Assembly: GCF_002849715.1 (NCBI RefSeq)
Contig: NZ_CP018863.1
Location: 3,038,001-3,102,000 of the forward strand
Direction: 5' to 3'
Origin: Arthrobacter crystallopoietes
Lineage (GTDB): Bacteria > Actinomycetota > Actinomycetes > Actinomycetales > Micrococcaceae
Length of the DNA stretch: 64,000 nt
Shown here: piece by piece, positions 25,228-33,626 of the stretch
Layout: each line of letters starts with the position of its first letter
Numbering within the stretch: position 1 is the first letter of the stretch
Notes under the pieces: model-generated
The model's database searches: none
What the model was told of the DNA's origin: nothing
What the model saw: the letters and a program-made list of their open reading frames with translations, nothing else
Position numbers and translations under genes: made by a program

Positions 25228-26813
25228 CCGAAGCGACCGGGCTGCCCAGGGAAGCCATGAAGGTGCGGGCGTATCCGCTCCAAGCGTTTGCCAACGCCGG
25301 CAAACTCTCGCGCGTCCACGCGCTGCTGGGACCGTGGCGGTCCGCTCTCGGAGGCATGCAGTCCCAGCTTTACCGGCAGCTCCTCGACGGCCAGCCGCTG
25401 ATGAAGCGGATGCCGACGAAAGTTACGGACCTCAGCTTCACGACGGAGCTGTCGGCCCGGCAGGTCAAGTCCATTTACAACCAGACGTTCCAGGCCATGA
25501 ACTCATGGACCGGCCTGGTCAAGAACGCCGTTCGGGAGCTCATCAGCGGCTCCCATCTGGACGATGAGGCTCGCACCATCCTCTACCGGGTGAACGCCCG
25601 TAAGGCCTGGTTCGCAAAGGAGCTCAGCCTCCCGGTCCTGGTCAACCTTGGGACGGGCGAAGTCCGGCACAGTGACGGCAAGCCCGGCAAAGGCTGGGCC
25701 GCCCAGGATCTTCCGGTGCCTGCTGAACTGCTCAGGCTCTGCCGCCATATGGTCAAGCAGGTGGGCAAGCATGCTGTTTCGTTGCCGGACCTGTCCCGGG
25801 TGAACACGATGCTCATGGACGGCACCATAGCGCGGGTGGAGCCCTCGAAGGACAGCTCCTTCGATTACTGGCTGCGCATCTCGACGTTGCAGAAGGGCGA
25901 CGTCGCACGAGTTCCACTCAGAGCCCACCGGCACTTCCGTGACGCGCCGGGCGAGGTGTCCGACTTTGTGCAGCTGAACGTCCTGAAGGACGGCTCCCTT
26001 CAGTTCGTCCTTCAGAAGAAGTCTCCGCTCGCGCAGCCGCGCCCCGACGGTGTCCACCTCGGCCTCGACTGGGGCATGAAGTCCCTGTTCGCGACCAGCG
26101 ACGGCCGCCTGCTCGGCGTCGGCGCCATGCCGCATCTGATGGAGCTGGACCGGCAAACGCTGGAACTCGCCAAGAGCCTGCAGCGGCAGGGCATCCGACC
26201 CAAGACGAACCGCCGGTACCGCAACCTCCAGCGACGCATGGGCGAATACATCACCAACGAGGTCAACCGCATCCTGAACAAGCTCTCGACCGAGGACATC
26301 CAGGGCCTGGCCGTCGAGAAACTCGACGCCAGGGGCGGCGGCATGAGCCGGGACATGAACCGGCTCGTCACCCGCTTCGGCCGTGCCGCCGTCAAGAAAA
26401 AGCTCGCAGCGTTGACCGAGGACACCGGTCTCGACGTCGTCGAGGTCAACGCCGCGTACACTTCCAAGGAATGTTCCTCCTGCGGTCTCGTCCACGACGG
26501 GAACCGCAGTGGACTGAAGTTTCATTGCCGCTTCTGCGGCAGGAAAACCCACGCCGACATCAACGGTGCACGGGTCGTTCTGTCAAGACGTTCTTGGCAT
26601 ACCCAGGGCGACTCAAGAACCAAGTCACAGCGTGGGACTGTCCGCCGAAGGCTGGACGGTGCGTTTGAAGCCCGTTGGGGTTGCGCGCCGCCTACCGCAG
26701 GCTCGACAGGGAGCCGGATCCCCGGTTCCCGACGCCGCTCCGCAGTGCGGCTAGCCACGGCCCCTTCCCAGGCGCCAGTGCGAATGCGTGAAAACGTGGA
26801 GAAAGTTCCATGA
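25224..26813 (+). CDS. tnpB: TnpB, IS607-type RNA-guided endonuclease
   Basis: 529 residues. The RuvC-like nuclease is split as usual: Asp282 in LGLDWGMKS, Glu365 in GLAVEKLDARG and Asp445 in THADINGAR. The zinc finger lies between them (Cys417, Cys420, Cys435, Cys438), so all catalytic and zinc residues are present. TnpB proteins use an RNA made from the 3' end of their own gene and the element's right end to cut the DNA, which favours IS retention. After residue ~455 the frame continues for ~75 residues of low-complexity basic sequence, which probably reflects the guide-RNA scaffold overlapping the gene. Confidence 0.92.
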   Translation: MTEATGLPREAMKVRAYPLQAFANAGKLSRVHALLGPWRSALGGMQSQLYRQLLDGQPLMKRMPTKVTDLSFTTELSARQVKSIYNQTFQAMNSWTGLVKNAVRELISGSHLDDEARTILYRVNARKAWFAKELSLPVLVNLGTGEVRHSDGKPGKGWAAQDLPVPAELLRLCRHMVKQVGKHAVSLPDLSRVNTMLMDGTIARVEPSKDSSFDYWLRISTLQKGDVARVPLRAHRHFRDAPGEVSDFVQLNVLKDGSLQFVLQKKSPLAQPRPDGVHLGLDWGMKSLFATSDGRLLGVGAMPHLMELDRQTLELAKSLQRQGIRPKTNRRYRNLQRRMGEYITNEVNRILNKLSTEDIQGLAVEKLDARGGGMSRDMNRLVTRFGRAAVKKKLAALTEDTGLDVVEVNAAYTSKECSSCGLVHDGNRSGLKFHCRFCGRKTHADINGARVVLSRRSWHTQGDSRTKSQRGTVRRRLDGAFEARWGCAPPTAGSTGSRIPGSRRRSAVRLATAPSQAPVRMRENVEKVP

Positions 26814-26843
26814 ATTCACGAACTGTGCATGAGCACAGTGTAG
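26650..26843 (+). ncRNA. Predicted TnpB guide RNA (omega/reRNA) region
   Basis: TnpB guide RNAs span the end of tnpB and the element's right end. The region here covers the low-complexity tail of tnpB and the 7-bp hairpin 26822-26839 (ACTGTGC/GCACAGT, 4-nt loop). The guide would begin at about 26840 with the flanking sequence. It is inferred from the family and not from a match to a known scaffold. Confidence 0.4.
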
Positions 26844-27100
26844 AAGATTGCCGTGGACCTGGGGCTGGCGTACGGGCGGGTCAAGACCTTGGCCGGGCAC
26901 GACTCCACCAACATGAAGGACATCGTCCCCACGTTTATGCTGTTCGTGCCGTCCGTGGAGGGCATCTCGCACAACGAACATGAGTACATCCGGGACGAGG
27001 ACATCGTCCCGGCCTGCATACGCTCACCGCCGTGGTGCAGCGCCTCGCCGAGGGTGGGCTGGAAGTGCCATCGGTCACCGATATGAGACGAGGGCGCTGA
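26844..27100 (+). pseudogene. 3' remnant of an M20 carbamoylase/hydantoin-type amidohydrolase gene, frameshifted
   Basis: From 26844 the frame reads [32 protein letters not shown] and [16 protein letters not shown], the typical C-terminal part of N-carbamoyl-amino-acid hydrolase/allantoate amidohydrolase (G-H-D, F-V-P-S, G-I-S-H-N). Just after EDIV one base appears to be missing (about 27007). The other frame then gives [16 protein letters not shown] and ends at 27100. The N-terminal ~320 residues are gone, cut off by the IS607 element. Its end overlaps the trkA 3' end by about 26 nt. Confidence 0.75.
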
Positions 27101-27779
27101 ATGCTTCGGCTTTGTCCTTTGCTCCCTGGACGATGACTTGGTCGTCGTCGTAGAGCACGGTCTGCGGGGTGGTGTGTTCCCATTGTCCGCCCTTGCGCTT
27201 AACAGCGACCACGGTGACATCGTATTTTGAGCGAAGCTGCAATACCTCCAGTGGGCGGTCCTGTGCCACAGCCGGCGGGGTGGTGCGGATCATGACGAAA
27301 TTGTCTTCGAACTCGACATAGTCCAGCATCGCTCCGCGGACCAGGTGCGCGACCCGGCGACCCATGTCGTGCTCGGGCCGAATCACATGGTGCACCCCGA
27401 GTTGTTCGAGGATCTCGGCGTGCGGTTCGCTGATGGCTTTGGCCCAGATTCCGGGTTTAGCGAATTTCAGGAGCCGGGATGTGGTGAGGATGCTGGCCTC
27501 CACATCGGTGCCGATGCCCACCACAGCGCGGTCGAATTCGTGCACGGAGAGCTGCCGCAGCACTTCGTCCTTGGTGGCGTCGGCGCGGACGACGTGGGTG
27601 AGCAGCCCGTTGAAGGACTGGACGGTTTCTTCGCTGTCGTCGATGCCCAGGACCTGGGTGCCCAGGGACTCAAGCTCCAGTGCCAGTGCGCCGCCGAAGC
27701 GGCCCAGGCCGATAACGACGACGGAGTCCGCCTCAGCGATCCGGTCGAAGGATCGTGTGGGGAAGGGGATCTTAGCCAA
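27075..27779 (-). CDS. trkA: Potassium uptake regulatory subunit TrkA/KtrA
   Basis: 234 residues with an N-terminal RCK_N (Rossmann) domain starting [18 protein letters not shown], the NAD-binding acidic residue in VLGIDDSEE and [13 protein letters not shown], and a C-terminal RCK_C domain (about residues 155-225) ending [16 protein letters not shown]. It sits on the cytoplasmic side of the TrkH/KtrB channel and gates it in response to nucleotides (RCK_C domains in this group may bind c-di-AMP). It overlaps trkH by 8 nt. A single RCK_N-RCK_C set makes it KtrA-like in architecture. Confidence 0.92.
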   Translation of the reverse strand: MAKIPFPTRSFDRIAEADSVVVIGLGRFGGALALELESLGTQVLGIDDSEETVQSFNGLLTHVVRADATKDEVLRQLSVHEFDRAVVGIGTDVEASILTTSRLLKFAKPGIWAKAISEPHAEILEQLGVHHVIRPEHDMGRRVAHLVRGAMLDYVEFEDNFVMIRTTPPAVAQDRPLEVLQLRSKYDVTVVAVKRKGGQWEHTTPQTVLYDDDQVIVQGAKDKAEAFSALVSYR

Positions 27780-29226
27780 TGAGGGGCCTTTCTTTCGGGA
27801 ATTCGTACAGGATGGGCCGTGAGCGCAGCGCCAGCGCGGAAGCCAGCGTGACCGGGCCCAGGCGGCCGACGAACATCAGGATGATCAGGATGACCTGTCC
27901 GGCCGGCGGCAGCGAGGCAGTGATACCGGTGGACAGGCCCACGGTGGCGAAGGCGGAGACGGCTTCGAACAGCAGTTTCTCCATGCCCGCGTCGGAGAGG
28001 AACATCAGTGCCATGGTGGCGGTGACGACCAGGGCGATGGCCAGCAGCACCACGGTCATGGCCTGGCGGTGCACCGAACGGGAGAGCCGCTTGCCGAAGA
28101 TGTTTACAGCGGCTTCGCCGCGGATTTCGGTGTAGAGAATGAAGTACAGCACGGCGAAAGTCGTGATCTTCAGGCCGCCCGCGGTGCCCGCCGGGCCGCC
28201 GCCGATGAACATCATGATGTCCATGCCAAGCCAGGACACTGGGTTCATCTGACCGATGTCGATGCTGTTGAACCCCGCCGTACGGGTAATGACGGATTGG
28301 AAAAAACCGGCCAGAATCCGTGCGCCCGGATCCAGTGCGCCGAGCGTCGCTCGGTTCGTCCACTCCACCGCGGTGAGGAAGACCGTCCCGCCGGCTAGTA
28401 GGATCGCCGAGCCCGTCAGCACCAGCTTTGTGTTCATGGACCAGTGGATCGGGCGCCGGTAGTGCCGCGCCAGCTCGAACAGAACCGGGAAGCCGAGCCC
28501 CCCGATGATGACCGCCGCGGCGATCGGCAGACAGATCCACGGATCCGCGACGAAGCCCATCAAGCTGTCCGAATACAGTGCGAAACCTGCGTTGTTGAAC
28601 GAAGACACCGAGTGGAACACACCGTGCCAGAGAGCCTCGCCGGGCGAGTAACCGTAGCCGGCGATGAAGCGGGCGGTGAGCACCAGGGCCAGTACGGCTT
28701 CGGTGATCAGGCTGAACTTCAGGACGCCGAGCAGCACGCGCCTCACATCGCCGAAGCCAGTGCTCTTGGTCTCTGCCGCCGCCGAAATTCGCGCGCGCAG
28801 TCCCAGCCGCCCGGCCAGCAGCACGCCCAGCAGCGCACCGAAGGACATCACACCGAAACCGCCCAGCTGGATCAGCACCATGATCACGACCTGCCCGAAG
28901 GTCGTCCAGTAGACCGGCGTGTCCACAACGATCAGCCCCGTCACGCAGACCGCGGAGGTCGCCGTGAACAGCGCTTCCAGGAACGTAGCGCCGCCTGGGC
29001 CCTGCCTGGACATTGGCATCATGAGCACTGCAGTGCCGGCCAGGATCGCGCCGCCAAAGCCGAGGGCGATGACCTGCGCCGGATGCCGCGGACGGACCTG
29101 TTGCAGGAGGGCTGCACCGGCATGCGCCCTGGGCGTCAGCCGGTCAAGGGCCCGCCCGAAAGTTCTGCCGACCCGGCCAGCCGTTTTGGTCTTGGCGGTT
29201 GGGAGTCTGTTGCGAGGCTTAACCAA
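27772..29226 (-). CDS. trkH: TrkH/KtrB family potassium transporter
   Basis: About 484 residues with 8-10 membrane segments. The four selectivity-filter loops are visible: TATSAVCVTGLIVVDT, VFHSVSSFNNAGFALY, TRTAGFNSIDIG and SAFATVGLSTGIT. The filter glycines match the K+/Na+-type KtrB pattern. I chose TTG 29226 (AGGA 6 nt upstream), giving the usual family length. The frame is open to GTG 29370, but that part has no coding look. It is cotranscribed with trkA. A 23-bp sequence identical to one in front of the KimA-like gene lies upstream at 29463-29485. Confidence 0.88.
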   Translation of the reverse strand: MVKPRNRLPTAKTKTAGRVGRTFGRALDRLTPRAHAGAALLQQVRPRHPAQVIALGFGGAILAGTAVLMMPMSRQGPGGATFLEALFTATSAVCVTGLIVVDTPVYWTTFGQVVIMVLIQLGGFGVMSFGALLGVLLAGRLGLRARISAAAETKSTGFGDVRRVLLGVLKFSLITEAVLALVLTARFIAGYGYSPGEALWHGVFHSVSSFNNAGFALYSDSLMGFVADPWICLPIAAAVIIGGLGFPVLFELARHYRRPIHWSMNTKLVLTGSAILLAGGTVFLTAVEWTNRATLGALDPGARILAGFFQSVITRTAGFNSIDIGQMNPVSWLGMDIMMFIGGGPAGTAGGLKITTFAVLYFILYTEIRGEAAVNIFGKRLSRSVHRQAMTVVLLAIALVVTATMALMFLSDAGMEKLLFEAVSAFATVGLSTGITASLPPAGQVILIILMFVGRLGPVTLASALALRSRPILYEFPKERPLIG

Positions 29227-29462
29227 TGTGGGTCCTGGGTCGGCTCTGTGGGTCGGATTCGTACGTGCGGACAATCTCCCGACGGGTTCCATCCGGGAGG
29301 CGGGAGGCCGGCTGCTGACAGAAGGAGACCAGGGGCAGGACTTGCGGAACAAGGGACTGGCTTGAACCACCCAAGATAGGTCTTCTTTCTAATGCGGTTT
29401 CTGAAGCGATTGATCACATTACTCCGAGGGAGGGGGCAAAACAGCGTAAAACAGCAGGTGGA
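29227..29462 (-). other. trkH upstream/leader region
   Basis: About 235 nt separates the shared 23-bp site from the chosen trkH start. No gene is convincing. I looked for a c-di-AMP (ydaO) riboswitch, which often precedes K+ transporter genes, and could not support one. If GTG 29370 is the real start, most of this is coding. Confidence 0.4.
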
Positions 29463-29485
29463 GGCGTTAAGAAATCATCAAAAAT
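29463..29485. promoter_or_regulatory. Shared 23-bp site, copy 1 (putative KdpE-like operator)
   Basis: This 23-nt sequence, centred on GTTAAGAAATCATCAAAA, occurs identically at 40102-40124. It contains two OmpR-type half-sites in direct orientation (TTAAGAAAT, ATCAAAAAT). It lies between the divergent trkH and padR genes. Confidence 0.6.
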
Positions 29486-29511
29486 TGGCGTGGTTCGACC
29501 GCTATTCAGTG

Positions 29512-29522
29512 GTACTATGTAC
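29512..29522. promoter_or_regulatory. Possible PadR operator
   Basis: GTAC-TAT-GTAC is a short palindrome 39 nt upstream of padR. PadR repressors of this operon type usually bind a palindrome in their own promoter, so autoregulation is likely. The site itself is a guess. Confidence 0.3.
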
Positions 29523-29560
29523 TGGTAGTCAGCAACACTGAGTAGTTGAAGGCAGGTTCC

Positions 29561-29911
29561 ATGGGCAAGCAGATGACCGAGATGCTGAAGGGCACGCTCG
29601 AGGGCATCGTCCTCGCGACGCTGGCCGTGCAGCCGGCGTATGGCTACGAGATTACGGCGCGGCTCCGCGAGCAGGGTTTCGCCGACATCGCCGAAGGCAC
29701 CGTGTACGCGCTGCTGGTCAGGATCGAGCAGCGCGGTCTCGTCGACGTGGCGAAGGTCCCGTCCGAGAAGGGGCCGCCGCGCAAGGTCTACTCACTGAAC
29801 GCACAAGGCAATGAGTACCTCGACGAGTTCTGGAAGGCCTGGAACTTCCTCACCGAGCGGATCGAGCGGCTCAACCACGACACCGAGCACCCGCAAGAAG
29901 AAGGAGATTAA
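29561..29911 (+). CDS. PadR family transcriptional regulator
   Basis: About 116 residues. The winged helix is LKGTLEGIVLATLAVQPAYGYEITARL, then FADIAEGTVYALLVRIEQRGLV, with the wing KGPPRKVYSLNAQG. A short C-terminal helix (LDEFWKAWNFLTERIERL) allows dimerisation. ATG 29561 has AGG 5 nt upstream; an in-frame TTG at 29546 is less likely. It is the first gene of a PadR, DUF1048, ABC ATPase, ABC permease operon, an arrangement known for drug-responsive efflux, where PadR represses until a ligand binds. Confidence 0.9.
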   Translation: MGKQMTEMLKGTLEGIVLATLAVQPAYGYEITARLREQGFADIAEGTVYALLVRIEQRGLVDVAKVPSEKGPPRKVYSLNAQGNEYLDEFWKAWNFLTERIERLNHDTEHPQEEGD

Positions 29912-29913
29912 CC

Positions 29914-30279
29914 ATGGCCGCAGAATGGATCGAGCAGATCACCGGATCCTTCGAGGACAAGAAGCGCTGGCGCCAGTACAAGGCCCGCAAGAAACAGCTG
30001 CCCGCGAGCTACCGGACCGCGATCGACGGGATCGAACGCTACCTCATGTACGCCGGGTCGATTGTCAAGGGCGATGTCTTCCTGCAGATGCTCGAAGATC
30101 TCGCCGACCTGATCGAGCGCGCCGCTGTTGACGGCACCCCGATCCGCGACATCGTCGGGGACGATCCGGTCGATTTTGCCGACACCTTCATCCAGAATTA
30201 CTCCGACGGCCAATGGATCAACAAGGAGCGCAAGCGCCTGACCGACGCCATCGATCAGGCGGCGGACGACGAGGCGTGA
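29914..30279 (+). CDS. DUF1048 family protein
   Basis: 121 residues, all-helical. It starts MAAEWIEQITGSFEDKKRWR and contains YKARKKQLPASYRTAIDGIERYL and IVGDDPVDFADTFIQNYSDG, the DUF1048 signature. The family is almost always encoded next to a PadR regulator and an ABC exporter. Its role is unknown, but it may act as an accessory regulator. It starts 2 nt after padR and is followed after 25 nt by the ATPase gene. Confidence 0.88.
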   Translation: MAAEWIEQITGSFEDKKRWRQYKARKKQLPASYRTAIDGIERYLMYAGSIVKGDVFLQMLEDLADLIERAAVDGTPIRDIVGDDPVDFADTFIQNYSDGQWINKERKRLTDAIDQAADDEA

Positions 30280-30304
30280 ACGCGCCGGGAATGGAGCAGC
30301 GGAC

Positions 30305-31138
30305 ATGACCACCAACCAGGCCCTCGAACCCGAGATCCGGGTACAGGGCATCGAGAAGTCGTTCAAGGACCTGCAAGTGCTCCGCGGCGTCGACTTCGAG
30401 GTAGCGGCGGGGAGCATTTTCGCCCTGCTCGGCTCGAACGGTGCCGGCAAGACCACGGTGGTGCGGATCCTCTCCACACTGCTGAAGGCCGACTCAGGCA
30501 CCGCCATGGTCCACGGCTTCAACGTCGCCGCCCAGCCCGGCGATGTGCGGGGATCGATCAGCCTGACCGGCCAGTTCGCCGCGATCGATGACGTGCTCAC
30601 CGGCCGCGAGAACCTCGTACTGGTCGCCAGGCTGCGCCATCTGGAGAACCCGGGCGCGATCGCCGACGACCTGCTCGCCCGCTTCTCGCTCACCGAAGCC
30701 GGGAACCGCAGGGCCTCGACGTACTCGGGCGGCATGCGCCGCCGGCTCGACATCGCGATGAGCCTGATCGGAAACCCGCCGGTCATCTTCCTCGACGAAC
30801 CGACCACCGGACTCGATCCCCAGGCGCGCATCGAGGTCTGGCAGACCATCAAGCAGCTCGCCCGCAGCGGCACGACAGTGCTGCTCACCACGCAACACCT
30901 CGACGAGGCCGAGCAGCTCGCCGACCGGATTGCAATCCTGCACAACGGCAGGATCATCCAGAACGGCACGCTCGCCCAGCTCAAGGGACTCCTCCCGTCC
31001 GCCAAGGTCGAGTACATCGAGAAACAGCCCTCCCTCGAGGACGTCTTCCTCGCCCTCGTCGGCGACGCGGGCGAGACCGAAACCGCCGTCGACGACCGCA
31101 CCAACGGCACGTTCGCGGCAGGAAGGGAACCGCGATGA
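30305..31138 (+). CDS. ABC transporter ATP-binding protein (DrrA-type)
   Basis: 277 residues: Walker A GSNGAGKTT, Q-loop SLTGQFAAID, signature YSGGMRRRLDIA, Walker B VIFLDEPTTGLDP and switch His in LLTTQHLDEAEQLADRI. The C-terminal extension after the nucleotide-binding domain is the drug-exporter (DrrA) type. It energises the permease that follows, with which it overlaps by 4 nt. The pair probably exports a hydrophobic compound, with PadR as its sensor. Confidence 0.92.
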   Translation: MTTNQALEPEIRVQGIEKSFKDLQVLRGVDFEVAAGSIFALLGSNGAGKTTVVRILSTLLKADSGTAMVHGFNVAAQPGDVRGSISLTGQFAAIDDVLTGRENLVLVARLRHLENPGAIADDLLARFSLTEAGNRRASTYSGGMRRRLDIAMSLIGNPPVIFLDEPTTGLDPQARIEVWQTIKQLARSGTTVLLTTQHLDEAEQLADRIAILHNGRIIQNGTLAQLKGLLPSAKVEYIEKQPSLEDVFLALVGDAGETETAVDDRTNGTFAAGREPR

Positions 31139-31899
31139 CCACCCACGTCCTCGGCGACGCCCGCGTCCTTACTGGCCGCTCGCTGAAACACATTCTCCGC
31201 AGCCCCGACACAATCATCACCACCGCGGTCACCCCGATCGCGCTGATGCTGCTGTTCGTCTACGTTTTCGGCGGCGCGATCAGCACCGGATCCGACGAGT
31301 CCTACGTGAACTACATGCTCCCCGGCATCCTGCTCATCACGATCGCCTCCGGCGTCGCGTACACCGCCTACCGGCTGTTCCTCGACCTGCAGGGCGGTAT
31401 CTTCGAACGCTTCCAGTCCATGCCCATCGCGAGGCCCAGCGTGCTCTGGGCTCACGTGCTCACCTCCCTGGCCGCGAACCTGGTCTCGGTCGCGATCGTC
31501 ATCGGCGTCGCGCTGATCATGGGGTTCCGCACCGGAGCATCAGCAGCGGATTGGCTCGCGGTCGCCGGCATCCTGATCCTGTTCACCCTCGCACTGACCT
31601 GGATCGCGGTGATCGCCGGGCTCTCGGCGAAGACCGTCGACGGCGCAAGCGCGTTCAGCTACCCCCTGATCTTCCTGCCGTTCATCAGCTCGGCGTTCGT
31701 ACCCACGGACTCGATGCCCGGCCCGGTCGCGTGGTTTGCCGAGAACCAGCCCGTAACCTCCATCGTGAACATCATCAGAGCCCTGTTCGCGGAGGAGCCC
31801 ATCGGCAGTGATATTTGGATCGGACTCGCGTGGCTCGCCGGTATCCTCGTCGCAGCGTACGCCTTTGCCATTGCCATTTACCGGCGGAAGATCAGCTAG
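31135..31899 (+). CDS. ABC-2 type transporter permease (DrrB-type)
   Basis: 254 residues with six membrane helices. The first loop region SPDTIITTAVTPIALMLLFVYVFGGAI and the signature FLPFISSAFVPTDSMPGPVAWFAENQPVTSI are typical of DrrB/NodJ exporters. Its start overlaps the ATPase stop by 4 nt. It is the last gene of the PadR operon and converges with the second ABC system. Confidence 0.92.
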   Translation: MTTHVLGDARVLTGRSLKHILRSPDTIITTAVTPIALMLLFVYVFGGAISTGSDESYVNYMLPGILLITIASGVAYTAYRLFLDLQGGIFERFQSMPIARPSVLWAHVLTSLAANLVSVAIVIGVALIMGFRTGASAADWLAVAGILILFTLALTWIAVIAGLSAKTVDGASAFSYPLIFLPFISSAFVPTDSMPGPVAWFAENQPVTSIVNIIRALFAEEPIGSDIWIGLAWLAGILVAAYAFAIAIYRRKIS

Positions 31900-31944
31900 G
31901 TTGAGCGCTGGCCGCGGACAACCGACCGCACGTGAATGCTCCCG

Positions 31945-31968
31945 GTGCCCCGGCCCCAGTCGGGGCGC
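31945..31968. terminator. Bidirectional hairpin between convergent ABC operons
   Basis: GTGCCCCG (31945-31952) pairs with CGGGGCGC (31961-31968) over 8 bp with one G-T, with an 8-nt loop, midway between the two convergent permease stops. Confidence 0.5.
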
Positions 31969-31997
31969 AGTCGTGCAGCCGCCGTCGTCGTCGTTGT

Positions 31998-33626
31998 TTA
32001 GCTCGTGAGGTCGCGTCGCCTGAGCAGGCCGGCAGCCGCGGCGGCAAGGACGGCCGCGGCTCCAGTCAGGAGGAGCGTTGTGGTGATGGCGGCAAGGTCC
32101 AGGTTTTCGACTGGCAGGGCCGGGGAGTGCCGGAAGGGGCTGAGGTTCTGCAGCCAGCCGGGCAGCCGGAGCAGTTCCCCGAACTGGCCGAGGACCAGGC
32201 CTGCCGCGAGCAGCCCCCAGCCCAGCGGAACGGACAGCCGTGGCACAACGGCGAAGACCAGGGCGGCTGCCGCGGTGAATACGAGTGCCGCGGGAACATG
32301 GGCGAGGGCAGCCAGAACCATGGTTCCCCCGTTGCCGGTGGTGGTGCCCGTAACTTCCAGCGCGACTGTCGCGGCCGTTCCCGCTGCGGTGGATACAGCC
32401 GTGACCGAAAAAGCGGCGACGGCGAGATTCGCGGCCAGCCAGACGGAGCGGGGTTTCGGTGCAGCAAGGAGCAGTTCTGCCCGCGCCTCGGCTTCCTCGG
32501 CACGCATCCGCAGCATCGCCTGCACTCCGGCCGCAGCGCCGAGGACACCTGCCATGCCCAGCAGCGCGGCAGCGAAGACATCAACCACATCTGCCCGGCT
32601 TCCCGGCACCAGCCGGGCGATGAGCTCAGCGAGTGAAGGATTGCCGGCCACGGTGTCGGAAACAACTGGTCCGAGCGCGCCGGCAACGGTTCCCAACGCT
32701 GCCCCGCCCAGAGCCCACCCGGCCAGAGTCGCCCGCTGCAGCCGCCACGCCAGGCCAAGCATCGACCGGCTCGCCGCGCTGCCGCGGTCCCGGCCTGCCC
32801 GGTCGGGCAGGAGGCTTGCGCCGAGATCCCGCCGTTGCCGAATCCGGAGAGCCAGTACCGCCAGGACGGCAGCCGCCACGGCCGGGACGAGCAACGGTAG
32901 CGGGTCCGCAACAGTGAAGGGGCGCGAACGCTGTCCCCATCCGATGGGTGAGAGCAGGGACGGCCAGGCGCTGGTGACCCTCATGAGGCCGGACTCTGGC
33001 GTTCCAAGAGCGTCGCCGATCCCCCTGAGGAGGTACGCCAGGCCGACAAGGGCGGCGGCGGCCCCGTTGGCGCCGCGGCCGGAGGGCATGAACTGTGCGA
33101 GCACCGCCGCGGCGGCAACGAAGAAGAAGCCTGCGGCGCCGACCGCAAACCCGGCAACAGCTGAACCCGCGGCGGGAAGCCCGCCAGCGGCGAAACCCGC
33201 GGCAGCGAACGTCGACAACAGGACGTTGGCAGCAGCACCCAGCAGCAGGGTCGCGGCCAGCGGAGCGCTTCTGGCGATGGGGGAGGAGCCCAACAGTTCC
33301 GCACGCCCGAGTTCCTCTTCGCTTCGGGTGTGCCGGACGATCATGAAGGTGCTCATCAATCCGGCGAGCACCGCCATGAAAGCATAGCCCTGGAAAAATA
33401 CGACTGCCCCGATTCCGGTCCCATCGGGGAGCCCGCGCAGAAACAGGAAGGCCGGATTGGCAACCGCCACTGCGATGATGCCCGCGCGTTCGGCCTCGGC
33501 GTCGAACTCGCTGCCCACCGCGGCGGCCGCGGCGAATCCCAAGACGGAGATGCCCAGGATCCAGATACATAGCTGCCAGCGGTCCCGTCTGGCCTGGGTC
33601 AGGGCCAGGCGCAGTGTCGCGCCCAT
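31998..33626 (-). CDS. ABC-2 type exporter permease (large, duplicated form)
   Basis: 542 residues with about 12 hydrophobic segments in two similar halves. The first begins LRLALTQARRDRWQLCIWILGIS and the second starts near SMLGLAWRLQRATLAGWALG. This matches the large actinobacterial permeases annotated as exporters of polyketide antibiotics. The start overlaps the stop of the upstream ATPase gene. It forms an exporter with that ATPase, and the substrate is unknown. Confidence 0.85.
   Translation of the reverse strand: MGATLRLALTQARRDRWQLCIWILGISVLGFAAAAAVGSEFDAEAERAGIIAVAVANPAFLFLRGLPDGTGIGAVVFFQGYAFMAVLAGLMSTFMIVRHTRSEEELGRAELLGSSPIARSAPLAATLLLGAAANVLLSTFAAAGFAAGGLPAAGSAVAGFAVGAAGFFFVAAAAVLAQFMPSGRGANGAAAALVGLAYLLRGIGDALGTPESGLMRVTSAWPSLLSPIGWGQRSRPFTVADPLPLLVPAVAAAVLAVLALRIRQRRDLGASLLPDRAGRDRGSAASRSMLGLAWRLQRATLAGWALGGAALGTVAGALGPVVSDTVAGNPSLAELIARLVPGSRADVVDVFAAALLGMAGVLGAAAGVQAMLRMRAEEAEARAELLLAAPKPRSVWLAANLAVAAFSVTAVSTAAGTAATVALEVTGTTTGNGGTMVLAALAHVPAALVFTAAAALVFAVVPRLSVPLGWGLLAAGLVLGQFGELLRLPGWLQNLSPFRHSPALPVENLDLAAITTTLLLTGAAAVLAAAAAGLLRRRDLTS

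Larger units (their letters stand above)
24600..26843 (+). mobile_element. IS607-family insertion sequence (tnpA + tnpB)
   Basis: A two-gene element with a serine recombinase and an overlapping tnpB on the plus strand. The left boundary lies between 24519 and 24640; a TATGG-A-CCATA inverted repeat at 24602-24612 may be a terminal recombinase site. The right boundary is close to 26840, because sequence homologous to a carbamoylase gene resumes at 26844. IS607 elements have no true terminal inverted repeats and make no target duplication, so the exact ends cannot be fixed by eye. Confidence 0.75.

Noticed and set aside
24640..26813. IS200/IS605 element
   Set aside because: TnpB is shared by both families, but the partner is a serine recombinase with N-terminal HTH, which defines IS607, not a Y1 tyrosine transposase.
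29227..29462. Possible c-di-AMP (ydaO) riboswitch in the trkH leader
   Set aside because: Such riboswitches often precede K+ transporter genes, and a short CGAATCCG match occurs on the minus strand, but the other conserved blocks and a convincing fold were not seen.
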